DNA of 64,000 nt, from the NCBI RefSeq assembly GCF_963677945.1, contig NZ_OY782578.1, positions 2,323,258-2,387,257 of the forward strand, given 5' to 3'. This DNA is from an uncultured Bacteroides sp. GTDB taxonomy: Bacteria > Bacteroidota > Bacteroidia > Bacteroidales > Bacteroidaceae. Under the pieces are notes generated by a model that had not been told where the DNA came from, searched no databases, and worked only from the letters and a program-made list of their open reading frames with translations. Position numbers and translations under genes: made by a program. Position 1 is the first letter of the stretch. Every line of letters begins with the position of its first letter. Shown here in pieces: positions 45,966 through 54,398 of this stretch.

Positions 45966-47543
45966 ATGAACCATAAAATGAAGATAAAAATAGTAGTCGT
46001 TACGTTCTTTTTGCTTCTTTTCATAGGAGCCGGAAGCTATTTTTTTACGAGTCTCAATACTCGTGGAAAGGCGGCCGGAATTAATCTTTTTTCTTTGGTT
46101 CCTTCTGATTGCTCTGCAATATTTGAAACCAATGATCTTGCTACCCTTTTGAAAGAGTTGAAAGGAAAAAGTTATGGAAAAGAGTTGACTACTAATGGAT
46201 TCTCTCTTATTGCCAAAGATTTAATAGACCATTTTGATGAATTAACAGCATCCGCTCCATCCGGATTAAGCTTACTAATAAACAAACTGCTTATCAGTTT
46301 TCATTCTCCGGGAACAGAAATGGATCAGGTACTTTATTTTCCAACAAATCCCGGAGATGAGAAATGGATTGAAGAACAAATCCAAAAGAAACGTCCAATA
46401 GATTTCCCTTTAAAATCAGTATTATACAAAGGCAAAAAGATAAATATTTGTCCTATGGGAGGCGATTTGTTCCTTTGTTACTACAAATCATCAGGTTTTG
46501 TAGCAGTCAGCTATTCCAAAAGATTGATAGAACAAGTGATAGATGCCCATATTAGTGGAAATTCAGTTTTAACTGATAAAGTATTTGGTTTTGCAAAAGA
46601 TACTAAAACAGCTAATGGCATTGCATCTTTATATGTGAAGGAGAAACAAACCGGCTGGAGTTATCTGAATTTAAAATTTGATGATGATGCAATTAATCTT
46701 TCAGGAATTACCACGGATGCCGATACCAGTTCATCGTTTGTAAATGCTATTAAGGAACAAAGTCCTATTGAACTCTTTTCGGGAGATATATTTCCGAGTT
46801 CTACATACTACATGAACCAAATGTCTATTTCACAAATTCAATATATTGCAGTCAATTCAGTACAGACTGAATATGATCTTGCTTCATACAGCGATGAAGT
46901 AAAGGCAACAGATATTCAATTAATGTACTTTTTGAAAGGAAATGTTGCAGGAAGTTTAGCCGGATTCTCTTTTTGCTCAGATGATTCCATTCAGCGACCA
47001 TTCTCATTGCTTTGCATTCCCATGCAAAATTCAATGAAAGCGGAAGCCGATTTGCGTTTGTTTATGCAAAATCGATCAATAAAAACAGAGAGTGCTGCAG
47101 GTGGAAAAATCCAATTGTTCAATACCGGAAATAGAAGCTATCGCTTTTATTCCCTACCACCCAGTACCATTTTTTCTCAGCTTTCCGGCATTAAAGATGC
47201 AGATCTAAATACCTATGCACTTTTCTATAAAGATAAGCTATTGTTAGCCCCCGATCCGGTTAGTGCTCTTTCCTATATTAATCAGATTGAGAAAGGTAAT
47301 ATAATAGAAAAAGATAGCATTTATAAGAAAAATATCTCTCGAGTAGATACTCGCTTTAATTTTCTACTAATGACCGATTTAGGAAAACTATCTCTCTATC
47401 CGGAGTATTGCTCGCGATTAATTCCTGATTTCTTCTGCCAGCACATGAGTTTCTTTAGCCATTTTATACTCCTAAATCAGCTTGTGTGCCTTGATAAAAA
47501 AGTTTATCCTAATCTGAAATTTATTTATAAAGGCGAAAAGTAA
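45966..47543 (+). CDS. Membrane-anchored protein of unknown function
   Basis: 525 residues with an N-terminal membrane anchor (MKIKIVVVTFFLLLFIGAGSYF, starting at the second Met, codon 45978) and a large extracytoplasmic region. Segments such as LFSLVPSDCSAIFETNDL and PSTIFSQLSGIKDADLNTYALF resemble DUF3352-type proteins common in Bacteroidales. I do not recognise a function. It is divergent from gldFG with only 90 bases between. Either of two ATGs (45966, 45978) could start it. Confidence 0.75.
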   Translation: MNHKMKIKIVVVTFFLLLFIGAGSYFFTSLNTRGKAAGINLFSLVPSDCSAIFETNDLATLLKELKGKSYGKELTTNGFSLIAKDLIDHFDELTASAPSGLSLLINKLLISFHSPGTEMDQVLYFPTNPGDEKWIEEQIQKKRPIDFPLKSVLYKGKKINICPMGGDLFLCYYKSSGFVAVSYSKRLIEQVIDAHISGNSVLTDKVFGFAKDTKTANGIASLYVKEKQTGWSYLNLKFDDDAINLSGITTDADTSSSFVNAIKEQSPIELFSGDIFPSSTYYMNQMSISQIQYIAVNSVQTEYDLASYSDEVKATDIQLMYFLKGNVAGSLAGFSFCSDDSIQRPFSLLCIPMQNSMKAEADLRLFMQNRSIKTESAAGGKIQLFNTGNRSYRFYSLPPSTIFSQLSGIKDADLNTYALFYKDKLLLAPDPVSALSYINQIEKGNIIEKDSIYKKNISRVDTRFNFLLMTDLGKLSLYPEYCSRLIPDFFCQHMSFFSHFILLNQLVCLDKKVYPNLKFIYKGEK

Positions 47544-47607
47544 CGTTCAATGTTACTGAAATATTATATATCTTTGTAAGATAATTTAATTATTGAATAT
47601 CCGGAAG

Positions 47608-47802
47608 ATGATGATGAAAGATTATATATTCCTCTTATTATTTAGTGCAGGTGCTCTTTGGTGCTTGAAAGATCTCTTAAATATGAAAAATATTAAAGGC
47701 GAAAGTAATAAAGAAAAGAAATTGTATAAAGAGAATAAGATATTACTATTGGGTATTTATATCTTTCTAGTAGATATGTATGTAGAAAAAATATTCTTTT
47801 GA
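47608..47802 (+). CDS. Small two-helix membrane protein
   Basis: 64 residues from the first of three consecutive ATGs (47608), preceded by CCGGAAG. Two hydrophobic stretches (about 4-18 and 44-60) flank a Lys-rich loop. It lies 64 bases after the previous gene and ends 9 bases before a terminator, which supports it being real. No family is recognised. Confidence 0.5.
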   Translation: MMMKDYIFLLLFSAGALWCLKDLLNMKNIKGESNKEKKLYKENKILLLGIYIFLVDMYVEKIFF

Positions 47803-47811
47803 ATGATTGAG

Positions 47812-47857
47812 TTCTTAAAGCAACCCCAGAACTTCTTGTCAAGGATTGCTTTAAGAA
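47812..47857. terminator. Bidirectional terminator
   Basis: TTCTTAAAGCAA (47812-47823) and TTGCTTTAAGAA (47846-47857) form a perfect 12-bp stem, followed by AATAAAAA, between convergent genes. Confidence 0.8.
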
Positions 47858-47871
47858 AATAAAAATCGATA

Positions 47872-48264
47872 TTATTTTTTAATCAAAGCTGTTATAGTAT
47901 ATTTTATCTCAGCTTTGGGGTTTTCTGTATATACTCTGACAATGCATGTCTTTGATGTTGTATTTTCTGTCCAGTTTACCTCAACTTTCCCTTTTGTACT
48001 TGTTATAGAAACAGACGTTAAATCCTCAGCAAGGGCATTCCATGCATAATTTAATTCCAATTTAGTTGATGAATTGAAAGAACCTGTAGTAATTAACGGT
48101 TTGCAATTCTCAATCATAAATCCTTCGCTTATTGGGTAATTAATATTGTTTATCGTTATTTGCTCTATTCCAAGTACACTTTTGGTGATAGGCAGTGGTC
48201 CTTCTTCATGCTTTTCACATGCCATAAGCAGACAAACAAAGACAAGTAATAGTTTAGCTTTCAT
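47872..48264 (-). CDS. Small lipoprotein with immunoglobulin-like domain
   Basis: 130 residues: lipoprotein signal MKAKLLLVFVCLLMAC, then one beta-rich domain (SVLGIEQITINNINYPISEG, SVSITSTKGKVEVNW, CIVRVYTENPKAEIKYTITA) of the DUF5018/Ig-like kind in Bacteroidota. Probably attached to the outer membrane; function unknown. It has a good promoter (48290-48320) and stands alone. Confidence 0.75.
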   Translation of the reverse strand: MKAKLLLVFVCLLMACEKHEEGPLPITKSVLGIEQITINNINYPISEGFMIENCKPLITTGSFNSSTKLELNYAWNALAEDLTSVSITSTKGKVEVNWTENTTSKTCIVRVYTENPKAEIKYTITALIKK

Positions 48265-48289
48265 TATAATTGTGTGTTTATATTTTTTG

Positions 48290-48320
48290 CAAAGATAATC
48301 ATTGTAAAGAAATAAACAAT
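48290..48320 (-). promoter_or_regulatory. Bacteroidota-type promoter of the small lipoprotein gene
   Basis: On the minus strand, a TTG -33 element is followed by 19 bases and then TATCTTTG, matching the TTTG-N19-21-TAnnTTTG consensus. It sits about 26 bases before the start codon. Confidence 0.65.
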
Positions 48321-48427
48321 TAGTTGCTTTAATGTTTGTTCATTTCGTAACCAAAATATGCCGTTTGGTGAACTAAATTTGTGGAAGTCTTTAGCTCAGA
48401 CCATCTTTGCTGAAAAAATAAAATGTT

Positions 48428-48919
48428 ATGAAGATAGAAAGAACAACCATTCCAATGCAATCATTTATTTATGGATTCTCTTTGAGTGCAGATTATTCAG
48501 AGTGCTACCAGACGTCTACCGACAATAAATCAGTAACACTCGAATCATGTTTGTCATTGTTTTCATTTCAACCAAAGTGGGTTGACTTTCTATACAAGCT
48601 TCGTAATATATTAGTAAAGCCATTAGGCTTGAAAACTTCTACTGATGAAATAACAAATATAAATCCTCAGAAAGGAGAAAAATTAAATTTTTTCGATGTG
48701 CTTGAAAGAAGTGAGACGGAAATTCTGATGTATGCAAACGATAAACATCTTGAAGGGTGGTTTTCTCTTCAATATGAACCTGGTAGAAATAAGCACATTG
48801 TAAGGTTTATAACAGTCGTTTCTTTTCATAATTTAATGGGAAGAATTTATTTCTATACAATCAAGCCGTTCCATTACCTGATAGTCAGAGATATGTTGTA
48901 CAGAATGTGTAAACACTAA
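48428..48919 (+). CDS. DUF2867-domain protein
   Basis: 163 residues: start MKIERTTIPMQSFIYGFSLS, middle FSFQPKWVDFLYKLRNILVKP, end HNLMGRIYFYTIKPFHYLIV. This matches DUF2867, a lipid- or ligand-binding-like fold with no established reaction. It is the first gene of a cluster with two small membrane proteins and a two-component system, separated by 10 bases from the next gene. Confidence 0.8.
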   Translation: MKIERTTIPMQSFIYGFSLSADYSECYQTSTDNKSVTLESCLSLFSFQPKWVDFLYKLRNILVKPLGLKTSTDEITNINPQKGEKLNFFDVLERSETEILMYANDKHLEGWFSLQYEPGRNKHIVRFITVVSFHNLMGRIYFYTIKPFHYLIVRDMLYRMCKH

Positions 48920-48929
48920 AATATAAATT

Positions 48930-49316
48930 ATGAAATCCTTATATAAAATTGTGAGTGTTGCAACTTCTATATTATTCATTTATTTGTTTGTACAATTACT
49001 TTTTATGCCAGGCTCTTTTATTAAAGATTTGGGACTACAACCTTCAGAAGCTGGATCCGTTCTTGCCAGAAGGGTATCCATGTTTATGTTGGGAATATCC
49101 GTGCTGATGTTTGGTACAAGAAATCTACCTCATTCAAAAACAAGACAAACCATTTGTGTGGCTACTGGAATTACACTGTTTGGATTATCTTGTGTAGGCG
49201 GTTATGAATATATTAAAGGAACAGTAAACTCTTCTATCTTGATAGCCATTATTTGTGAAACAATATTATGGGTGTGTTTTGGAATAATCTTATTAAAAAA
49301 ATATCAGAATCAGTAA
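48930..49316 (+). CDS. Four-helix small membrane protein
   Basis: 128 residues with four hydrophobic segments (about 9-28, 45-62, 74-92, 102-122); the second block SVLARRVSMFMLGISVLMFG is typical of DUF4345/DoxX-like small membrane proteins. Function unknown. It follows the DUF2867 gene after 10 bases. Confidence 0.75.
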   Translation: MKSLYKIVSVATSILFIYLFVQLLFMPGSFIKDLGLQPSEAGSVLARRVSMFMLGISVLMFGTRNLPHSKTRQTICVATGITLFGLSCVGGYEYIKGTVNSSILIAIICETILWVCFGIILLKKYQNQ

Positions 49317-49335
49317 TTACTAAATAGAATATAAT

Positions 49336-49731
49336 ATGAAAACTCAGATTCTCTTGCTACGTATTGCTGGCTATCTAAGCTTGCTGTTTGTTGTCTTTCA
49401 CTTATTATTTTATCCAATGTTTAATTGGGAAAATGCACTGAATGGTTTATCAGGTATGAATAGGGCGATTTTTCTTACATACCATGCAATTTGTATCTTG
49501 ATGCTGTTTTTTATGGGTATTATTCCAATCTTTCAGACAAAATCCCTCTTAGGCAGTTCTCTAAAATATGGTATTCTTAGTTTCTTTTCATTATTCTATC
49601 TGATTCGTATAGTGGCAGAATTTACTCTTTTTGGAATTAGTTCCAGTAGTCCGGCTATACTGATAATGTGTCTGGTTCCGATGATATTTTATGCTATTCC
49701 TTTGTTTTCAAAACAAATGGCTAAGCTGTAA
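49336..49731 (+). CDS. Four-helix small membrane protein
   Basis: 131 residues, four hydrophobic segments, with LFVVFHLLFYPMFNWENALNGL near the N-terminus. No family is recalled with confidence. It is in the same orientation, 19 bases after the previous membrane gene, and 64 bases before the histidine kinase gene, so it probably belongs to the same unit. Confidence 0.75.
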   Translation: MKTQILLLRIAGYLSLLFVVFHLLFYPMFNWENALNGLSGMNRAIFLTYHAICILMLFFMGIIPIFQTKSLLGSSLKYGILSFFSLFYLIRIVAEFTLFGISSSSPAILIMCLVPMIFYAIPLFSKQMAKL

Positions 49732-49795
49732 CAATTTGGTAAAATACCTTTGCATATATAACTTTTTTAATAGCTTTGTAGATTAAAATTAAATT

Positions 49796-50806
49796 ATGAG
49801 ATATATACTGAGAATACTTATCCACTCACTTTTCTGGTTGGTTTTCGTTCTGTTCTACCTGGTACTATATGTTGTGCCAAAGGGAGATCTTTCTGTTGCA
49901 TTACAGGAACTTACTATCCAGTTTTATATCAATTTTGTTTGGGCGGCAGTCATATTCTATTTATCCTATTATTGGCTGATACGATATTTTGAGAAAAGTC
50001 AGCTTGTCAGATACCTTATTCTTTCTGTGCTAATAAGTATTTCTGTTTCAGTTGTTTTCTTGATTATCTCAAAGCTTATTACCCCTAGAATAAATTTGCA
50101 GAATTATATTCTCCTTTTGCCATCAATGGTTGGTACTTTTATTATAGCCCAATGTGGATGTTTGGTTAGAGGTTTTGAAAACTGGTTTGCTAATATTCAG
50201 CTGAAATCAGAAATAGAAAACAAGAATCTTAAGAACGAACTTAAGTTACTTAGACTCCAGATTAATCCTCATTTTCTTTTCAATACGTTGAATAATATTG
50301 ATTCTTTAATTAGTAAATCACCTAAAACTGCTTCAAAAATGCTTATTACTCTGTCTGAAATGCTTAGATATATGGTTTATGAGACTAAAACTGAGACTGT
50401 TCCTTTGCAAAAAGAGATAGACTATCTTACCAGTTATATACAGCTTCAACAACTGCGTTTTAAGAATGTAGATTATATACGTTACTCTTTTCCAGAGCCA
50501 GATGTTTGTAACACTCAGGTTGCCCCAATGCTTTTTATCCCTTTTGTGGAAAATGCTTTTAAACATTCGTGCTATGCAGAACCCATGCCGGTTGTTGATA
50601 TAAAAATTGCTTTAAGTGATAATATTTTAAACTTTACTTGTGTAAACTACTTCGATGCTGAGACAATTTCCCCCAAAACAGCCCAATCGGGTATAGGATT
50701 GGAAAACGTGAAAAGACGCCTTGCTCTTCTATATTCCAAGAATCATGAGTTGCAGATAATAAAGGAATTAAATACCTTTAGAGTTGAATTAACAATAAAG
50801 TTATGA
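49796..50806 (+). CDS. LytS/YehU-family sensor histidine kinase
   Basis: 336 residues. Four N-terminal membrane segments (about 5-27, 43-62, 71-93, 105-122) and a short coiled coil lead into the His_kinase domain with LRLQINPHFLFNTLNNID (phospho-acceptor H159), and an ATPase part with IPFVENAFKH and GIGLENVKRRL. It senses an unknown signal in the inner membrane and phosphorylates the LytTR regulator, whose gene overlaps its stop by four bases. Confidence 0.92.
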   Translation: MRYILRILIHSLFWLVFVLFYLVLYVVPKGDLSVALQELTIQFYINFVWAAVIFYLSYYWLIRYFEKSQLVRYLILSVLISISVSVVFLIISKLITPRINLQNYILLLPSMVGTFIIAQCGCLVRGFENWFANIQLKSEIENKNLKNELKLLRLQINPHFLFNTLNNIDSLISKSPKTASKMLITLSEMLRYMVYETKTETVPLQKEIDYLTSYIQLQQLRFKNVDYIRYSFPEPDVCNTQVAPMLFIPFVENAFKHSCYAEPMPVVDIKIALSDNILNFTCVNYFDAETISPKTAQSGIGLENVKRRLALLYSKNHELQIIKELNTFRVELTIKL

Positions 50807-51501
50807 CAATATCATGTATAATAATAGAAGATGAGCCGTTGGCAGCAGAAAAGCTGGAAAGTTTTGTCACCCGCATACCCTTTCTTAAGCTTAAAGGCAG
50901 TTTTGATAATGCCTTGGAAGGATTGCAATTCCTGAAAACGCAGACTGTTGATTTGCTATTTCTTGATATTCAGATGGAAAAGATTACCGGCATTCAATTG
51001 CTCGAGAATCTTTCCTCGAAACCTTATGTTGTCATTACATCTGCTTATTCAGATTATGCCTTGAAAGGATATGAATTGAGCGTCTTTGATTATCTGCTTA
51101 AACCATATTCTTTCGAACGCTTCCAAATGGCAGTTAACCGAGTATCCGATGATCTGAAACAGAAAACAGGAGCAAATAATGAAAGCAATGGTTCCCAAAT
51201 TTTTATAAAAACAGAATATCGTCGTGAAAACGTACATCTCGATGATATTCTGTATATTGAAGGAATGCAAGGATATTTAAAAATTTATCTTTCAGATAAG
51301 AGAATTCTTACCAAGCAAAGCATGAAAGCTATATTAAAGACACTTCCCGAAGATCAATTCATTCAGGTTCATAAATCCTATATTGTTGCTCTGTCTAAAA
51401 TTGAATCTATTGAACGAAATCATATCAAAATCGCTGGTAAATTAATACCTGTTGGAGATTTTTATAAGATGCAGTTTTATGAAAGAATAGAAAATATTTG
51501 A
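50803..51501 (+). CDS. LytTR-family response regulator
   Basis: 232 residues: a receiver domain (residues 3-115, acidic pair E9-D10, phospho-acceptor D55 in LLFLDIQM, K105 region LLKPYSF) joined to a LytTR DNA-binding domain (about 133-232). The 3' 310 bases, which encode the LytTR domain, are repeated 1.25 kb downstream at 52443-52753. It acts with the adjacent LytS kinase. Targets probably include its own cluster (48.4-49.7 kb), by inference. Confidence 0.92.
   Translation: MTISCIIIEDEPLAAEKLESFVTRIPFLKLKGSFDNALEGLQFLKTQTVDLLFLDIQMEKITGIQLLENLSSKPYVVITSAYSDYALKGYELSVFDYLLKPYSFERFQMAVNRVSDDLKQKTGANNESNGSQIFIKTEYRRENVHLDDILYIEGMQGYLKIYLSDKRILTKQSMKAILKTLPEDQFIQVHKSYIVALSKIESIERNHIKIAGKLIPVGDFYKMQFYERIENI
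51192..51501 (+). repeat. Direct repeat, copy 1 (LytTR coding region)
   Basis: The 3' part of the response-regulator gene is repeated in the same orientation at 52443-52753 with scattered substitutions (for example GTACATCTCGATGATATTCT is shared). The two copies flank the AbiEi-like gene. Confidence 0.85.
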
Positions 51502-51530
51502 ATAAATAATGTATAGAGTTTTTTTCTTTT

Positions 51531-51563
51531 TTTATTTGTCGCACCACTGGTGCGACAAATAAA
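51531..51563. terminator. Perfect palindrome terminator
   Basis: Arms of 16 bases (TTTATTTGTCGCACCA and its complement) around a single central base, preceded by a T-rich run. It should end both the response-regulator transcript (+) and the AbiEi-like transcript (-). Confidence 0.85.
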
Positions 51564-51595
51564 ATTTGTTGAAAAATGAAAATAAGTCTGTTTTA

Positions 51596-52363
51596 CTATA
51601 CAAGCTCATTTTCTCCCTGTTCTAAATATGATAAGATATTTTTAGGAGCACATAATTTCCATTCTCCAAAGTAAGTGGACGATTCTTCCTTGTTAGTTAA
51701 GTATTTTACGTGCGGACCTCCTTTTTGTTTGCACTCTGCAATAAAGTCATCGCTGAGTTTAACATTATCCTTGAAGTATTGTAAAACAAAGCCTACTTTT
51801 TTATAAAGAAACGCCTTATCATATTCGTTCAAATAGGAGAGTAATTTCTTTTCATCCAAATAAGTGATAAGAGAAAAGCAGTGAATAATTTCTTCCAAAC
51901 CTCCTGCACGATCTATTCTATCCAGACAATCTATAACTGTTCGCTCTAAGTCAGTCACTTTTACCATGGAATTCATCTGTGGAGTATATACACCCAGTTC
52001 AAAAGAAGATTTGCAATAATTATAGTGTATATCCTCAAAATCGAATTCGTTAAAACGCTGCTCGCTGGAAATAAATAAGTCATAGAAAACCTGATGTGCA
52101 ACTCCATGATATTCCAGTGCAGAGTGATAAGAAATATAGGCAGACGGAGTAATATGACTGCCAATCTCAAATTTGGTAGCTATATTAGCTTTAGTTGCCA
52201 AATCCGTAACAGTATATAAATCCCTGCGTATTTGATTTACTAAGCCTTGTTTTTTATAATTAAGCAACAACTCTTGTCCGGAACGTTCATTTCCGGTTAT
52301 AGAAATAATATCTTTCAGGTGAAAGAGTTTGAGAATGTGAAGTTGTTCTAGGTATTTCTTCAT
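51596..52363 (-). CDS. AbiEi-family antitoxin-like protein (orphan)
   Basis: 255 residues. An N-terminal winged helix (residues 10-55, FHLKDIISITGNERSGQELL, KKQGLVNQIRRDLYTV) and the AbiEi nucleotidyltransferase-partner region (GSHITPSAYISYHSALEYHG, VTDLERTVIDCLDRIDRAGG) match the antitoxin half of type IV AbiE systems. No AbiEii toxin gene is next to it. A broken second copy lies at 59470-59732. The gene sits between the two LytTR copies, so it was probably acquired or duplicated as part of a mobile or recombining block. Confidence 0.82.
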   Translation of the reverse strand: MKKYLEQLHILKLFHLKDIISITGNERSGQELLLNYKKQGLVNQIRRDLYTVTDLATKANIATKFEIGSHITPSAYISYHSALEYHGVAHQVFYDLFISSEQRFNEFDFEDIHYNYCKSSFELGVYTPQMNSMVKVTDLERTVIDCLDRIDRAGGLEEIIHCFSLITYLDEKKLLSYLNEYDKAFLYKKVGFVLQYFKDNVKLSDDFIAECKQKGGPHVKYLTNKEESSTYFGEWKLCAPKNILSYLEQGENELV

Positions 52364-52442
52364 TGTTGTTCTTTCTTATTTTGCATAAAGATACATAAAA
52401 AACTGTATTTTCTTGTGTATTTTGAAAGAATATTGGCGTTTT

Positions 52443-52753
52443 TCTCCCAAATCTTTATAAAGACAGAATGTTGTCTTAAAAATGTACATCTCGATGATAT
52501 TCTGTTTATTCAAGGAATGCAAGGGTATTTAAAAATTTATCTTTCTGATAAGAGAATTCTTACCAAGCTAAGCATGAAAGCTATATTGAAGATACTTTCC
52601 AAAGATCAATTCATACAGGTTCATAAATCCTATATTGTTACTCTGTCTAAAATTGAATCTATTGAGCGAAATTATATAAAAATCTCCGGTAAATTAATAC
52701 CTGTTGGAGATTATTATAAGATGTGGTTTTATGAAAGAATAGAAAATCATTGA
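52443..52753 (+). pseudogene. Truncated second copy of the LytTR domain
   Basis: The frame (open from GTG 52415, 112 codons) encodes only the LytTR DNA-binding domain; the receiver domain is missing. About ten foreign residues (MYFERILAFF) precede the homologous part. Differences from the intact copy are mostly conservative (IEGMQGYLKIYL versus IQGMQGYLKIYL), so it may still be a stand-alone DNA-binding protein, but the simpler reading is a gene fragment left by duplication. Confidence 0.7.
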
Positions 52754-53257
52754 GTAACTCTTGTTAAAAAAGAAGTTTTCACTATGCACGCATTGTGTTT
52801 TTTTATTTTATTTAAAAATATTTTATAGAAAATTTTTATTGTAGTAAAAATTTCCATACTTTTGAAGCTGTTAAATAAAATATGTTTAAGTGAACAACGA
52901 AGAAGATTCTCTTTTTTTTATATTTTTTTTAACATTACTGGGGCCTATAAACTATAGGTAAGATTTTGATATAAAGGTAGAGGGCAAGCTTATATTGGTT
53001 TCGTTTCTGAAGAATGAACTTATTTATTATATGTAAATGTTTATTAGACTATGGAAACATTAAGACTACCAGAATAAAAAGTCGATACTATATATTGTTG
53101 AAAATAAAATGTGTAATAATTTCATTTTATGAAGATGAGACTGATATAGATGAAACTTTTTTGCTACATAATATTATCTTTACCCATGAACTTTGCATAT
53201 ATGGATGTTGGTGTTTCATGCTAAAAAAGCACTACTAATAATAACTCAACAAGGAAA
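52754..53257. other. 504-bp gene-free AT-rich region (left end of the island)
   Basis: Very AT-rich, many homopolymer runs, no open frame with a convincing start or family. The left edge follows the LytTR fragment, so an island boundary is likely within it. Confidence 0.45.
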
Positions 53258-53842
53258 ATGGAAGCAATAACATTTGATAAAATATTGATTCTGACAATTT
53301 TTTTTCTTCCAGGATTTGTCTATTTAAAGGCATATCGACTTTTTATAGCAGAAACAAGGACTGATTTCTCTAAAGATTTGTACGAAGCTATAGGTTTCAG
53401 TTTTCTCAATGCGTTGATTTTTGCGTATCCGCTCTATTTAATACATATTGACAATTTTATTGATAGTTGTCCGGTTTGGTATTTTTTTATAATGTTCTCG
53501 GTTGTAATAATTGCACCGATAATTTATGCAATGATTTTCAATATTATCTCAAAGAGAAAATGGTTTTTAAAATTTTTAATAAATCCTACAAAAAGTGCTT
53601 GGGATTCATTTTTCTCAAGAAGAGAGAGTTATTATGTCATTGTGACTTTAAAAAATGGCAAATGTATTGGTGGAAAATATGGATTAAAGTCATATTCTTC
53701 GACATACCCAAATCCTGAAGGAATATATTTAGAGGAAGTTTGGAAGTTAAATGAAAAGAATGGCTTTGATGAAATTGTAGACCAAACAGCAGGCATTTTA
53801 ATAACTGAAAATGAGATTTCAACGATAGAGTTTTATATTTAA
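53258..53842 (+). CDS. DUF6338-family membrane protein
   Basis: 194 residues: three hydrophobic segments (about 8-24, 45-64, 74-98) followed by a cytoplasmic beta-rich domain (RRESYYVIVTLKNGKCIGGK, YSSTYPNPEGIYLEEVWKL, ILITENEISTIEFY). This matches DUF6338, whose function is unknown to me but which tends to occur in accessory or defence regions. A 49-residue ORF follows after 10 bases, suggesting a two-gene unit. Confidence 0.7.
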   Translation: MEAITFDKILILTIFFLPGFVYLKAYRLFIAETRTDFSKDLYEAIGFSFLNALIFAYPLYLIHIDNFIDSCPVWYFFIMFSVVIIAPIIYAMIFNIISKRKWFLKFLINPTKSAWDSFFSRRESYYVIVTLKNGKCIGGKYGLKSYSSTYPNPEGIYLEEVWKLNEKNGFDEIVDQTAGILITENEISTIEFYI

Positions 53843-53852
53843 ATTTTAAATT

Positions 53853-54002
53853 ATGGCAAAAAAAGAAAGTTCAACTCCGAAAGGAGGAAGTGCAAAAGCG
53901 CAAGTTCGTGATAGTAATAGTATTGGTGATAAAGTTAAAGCTTGGCAACCAACAGTTGATAGAACTACTACTCCACCTAAAGGAGGAGATAAAAAGAAAT
54001 AG
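53853..54002 (+). CDS. 49-residue basic, disordered companion protein
   Basis: ATG 53853 to TAG 54002; too short for usual gene finders. The composition is Lys/Gly/Thr rich with two near-repeats of PKGG (TPKGGSAKAQ and PPKGGDKKK) and a Trp in the middle. It starts 10 bases after the DUF6338 stop, with no room for another promoter, so it is cotranscribed. No family recognised. Confidence 0.6.
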   Translation: MAKKESSTPKGGSAKAQVRDSNSIGDKVKAWQPTVDRTTTPPKGGDKKK

Positions 54003-54120
54003 AAATATTAACGAGCCTTTTTGGAGTAAACTCTCTAAGCTGCAGTAATTTTGTTCCAATATCCTTATTAAGCGTGATTATACTTTTGATTAATTTATAA
54101 ATGAAAGAAAGGAGGAGCTT

Positions 54121-54216
54121 ATGGAACAAATAAAAAATGTAAATATGACAATTAAACTAGGATTTACTTCTATTATGGAAACATTCTGGACTGTTGAAAT
54201 ATCTGCTGTAGCTTGA
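54121..54216 (+). CDS. Possible small ORF (31 residues) with a strong Shine-Dalgarno
   Basis: ATG 54121 is preceded by AAAGGAGGAGCTT, an unusually good ribosome-binding site for this phylum. The product MEQIKNVNMTIKLGFTSIME... ends at TGA 54216. The stop overlaps a TTG that opens a 61-codon frame (54213-54398), which in turn overlaps the ATPase start (ATGA). Either two tiny coupled genes or one frameshifted gene of about 90 codons. Confidence 0.3.
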   Translation: MEQIKNVNMTIKLGFTSIMETFWTVEISAVA

Positions 54217-54398
54217 GATGTTCTTCTGAAATAACACAAAACACATTAAGCAAATGGCAGAGGAATGCAGTAAATTCAATTATTGAAGCCTGTATCGAGC
54301 TTTTGTCTCGAGGGTTAGAAATGAACCCGGAAATCTTCATCATGCGTCTGTTATATGTTATGCTGAGAAAATGCAGTGTTAAACAATATAAAATATGA
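54213..54398 (+). other. Open frame coupled to the ATPase start (61 codons)
   Basis: Starts at TTG inside the stop of the preceding ORF and ends in TGA that overlaps the ATPase ATG by four bases. The sequence (NTLSKWQRNAVNSIIEACIE) is plausibly helical. It may be the second half of a frameshifted gene, or a real upstream gene in the ATPase operon. No family recognised. Confidence 0.3.

Noticed and set aside
53014-53238. 74-codon open frame between LytTR fragment and DUF6338
   Set aside because: No ribosome-binding site, no recognisable domain, low-complexity AT-rich composition; probably chance.
53871-54059. Minus-strand frame over the 49-residue ORF
   Set aside because: No start context and Ser/Phe-rich low-complexity translation; the plus-strand small ORF fits the operon better.
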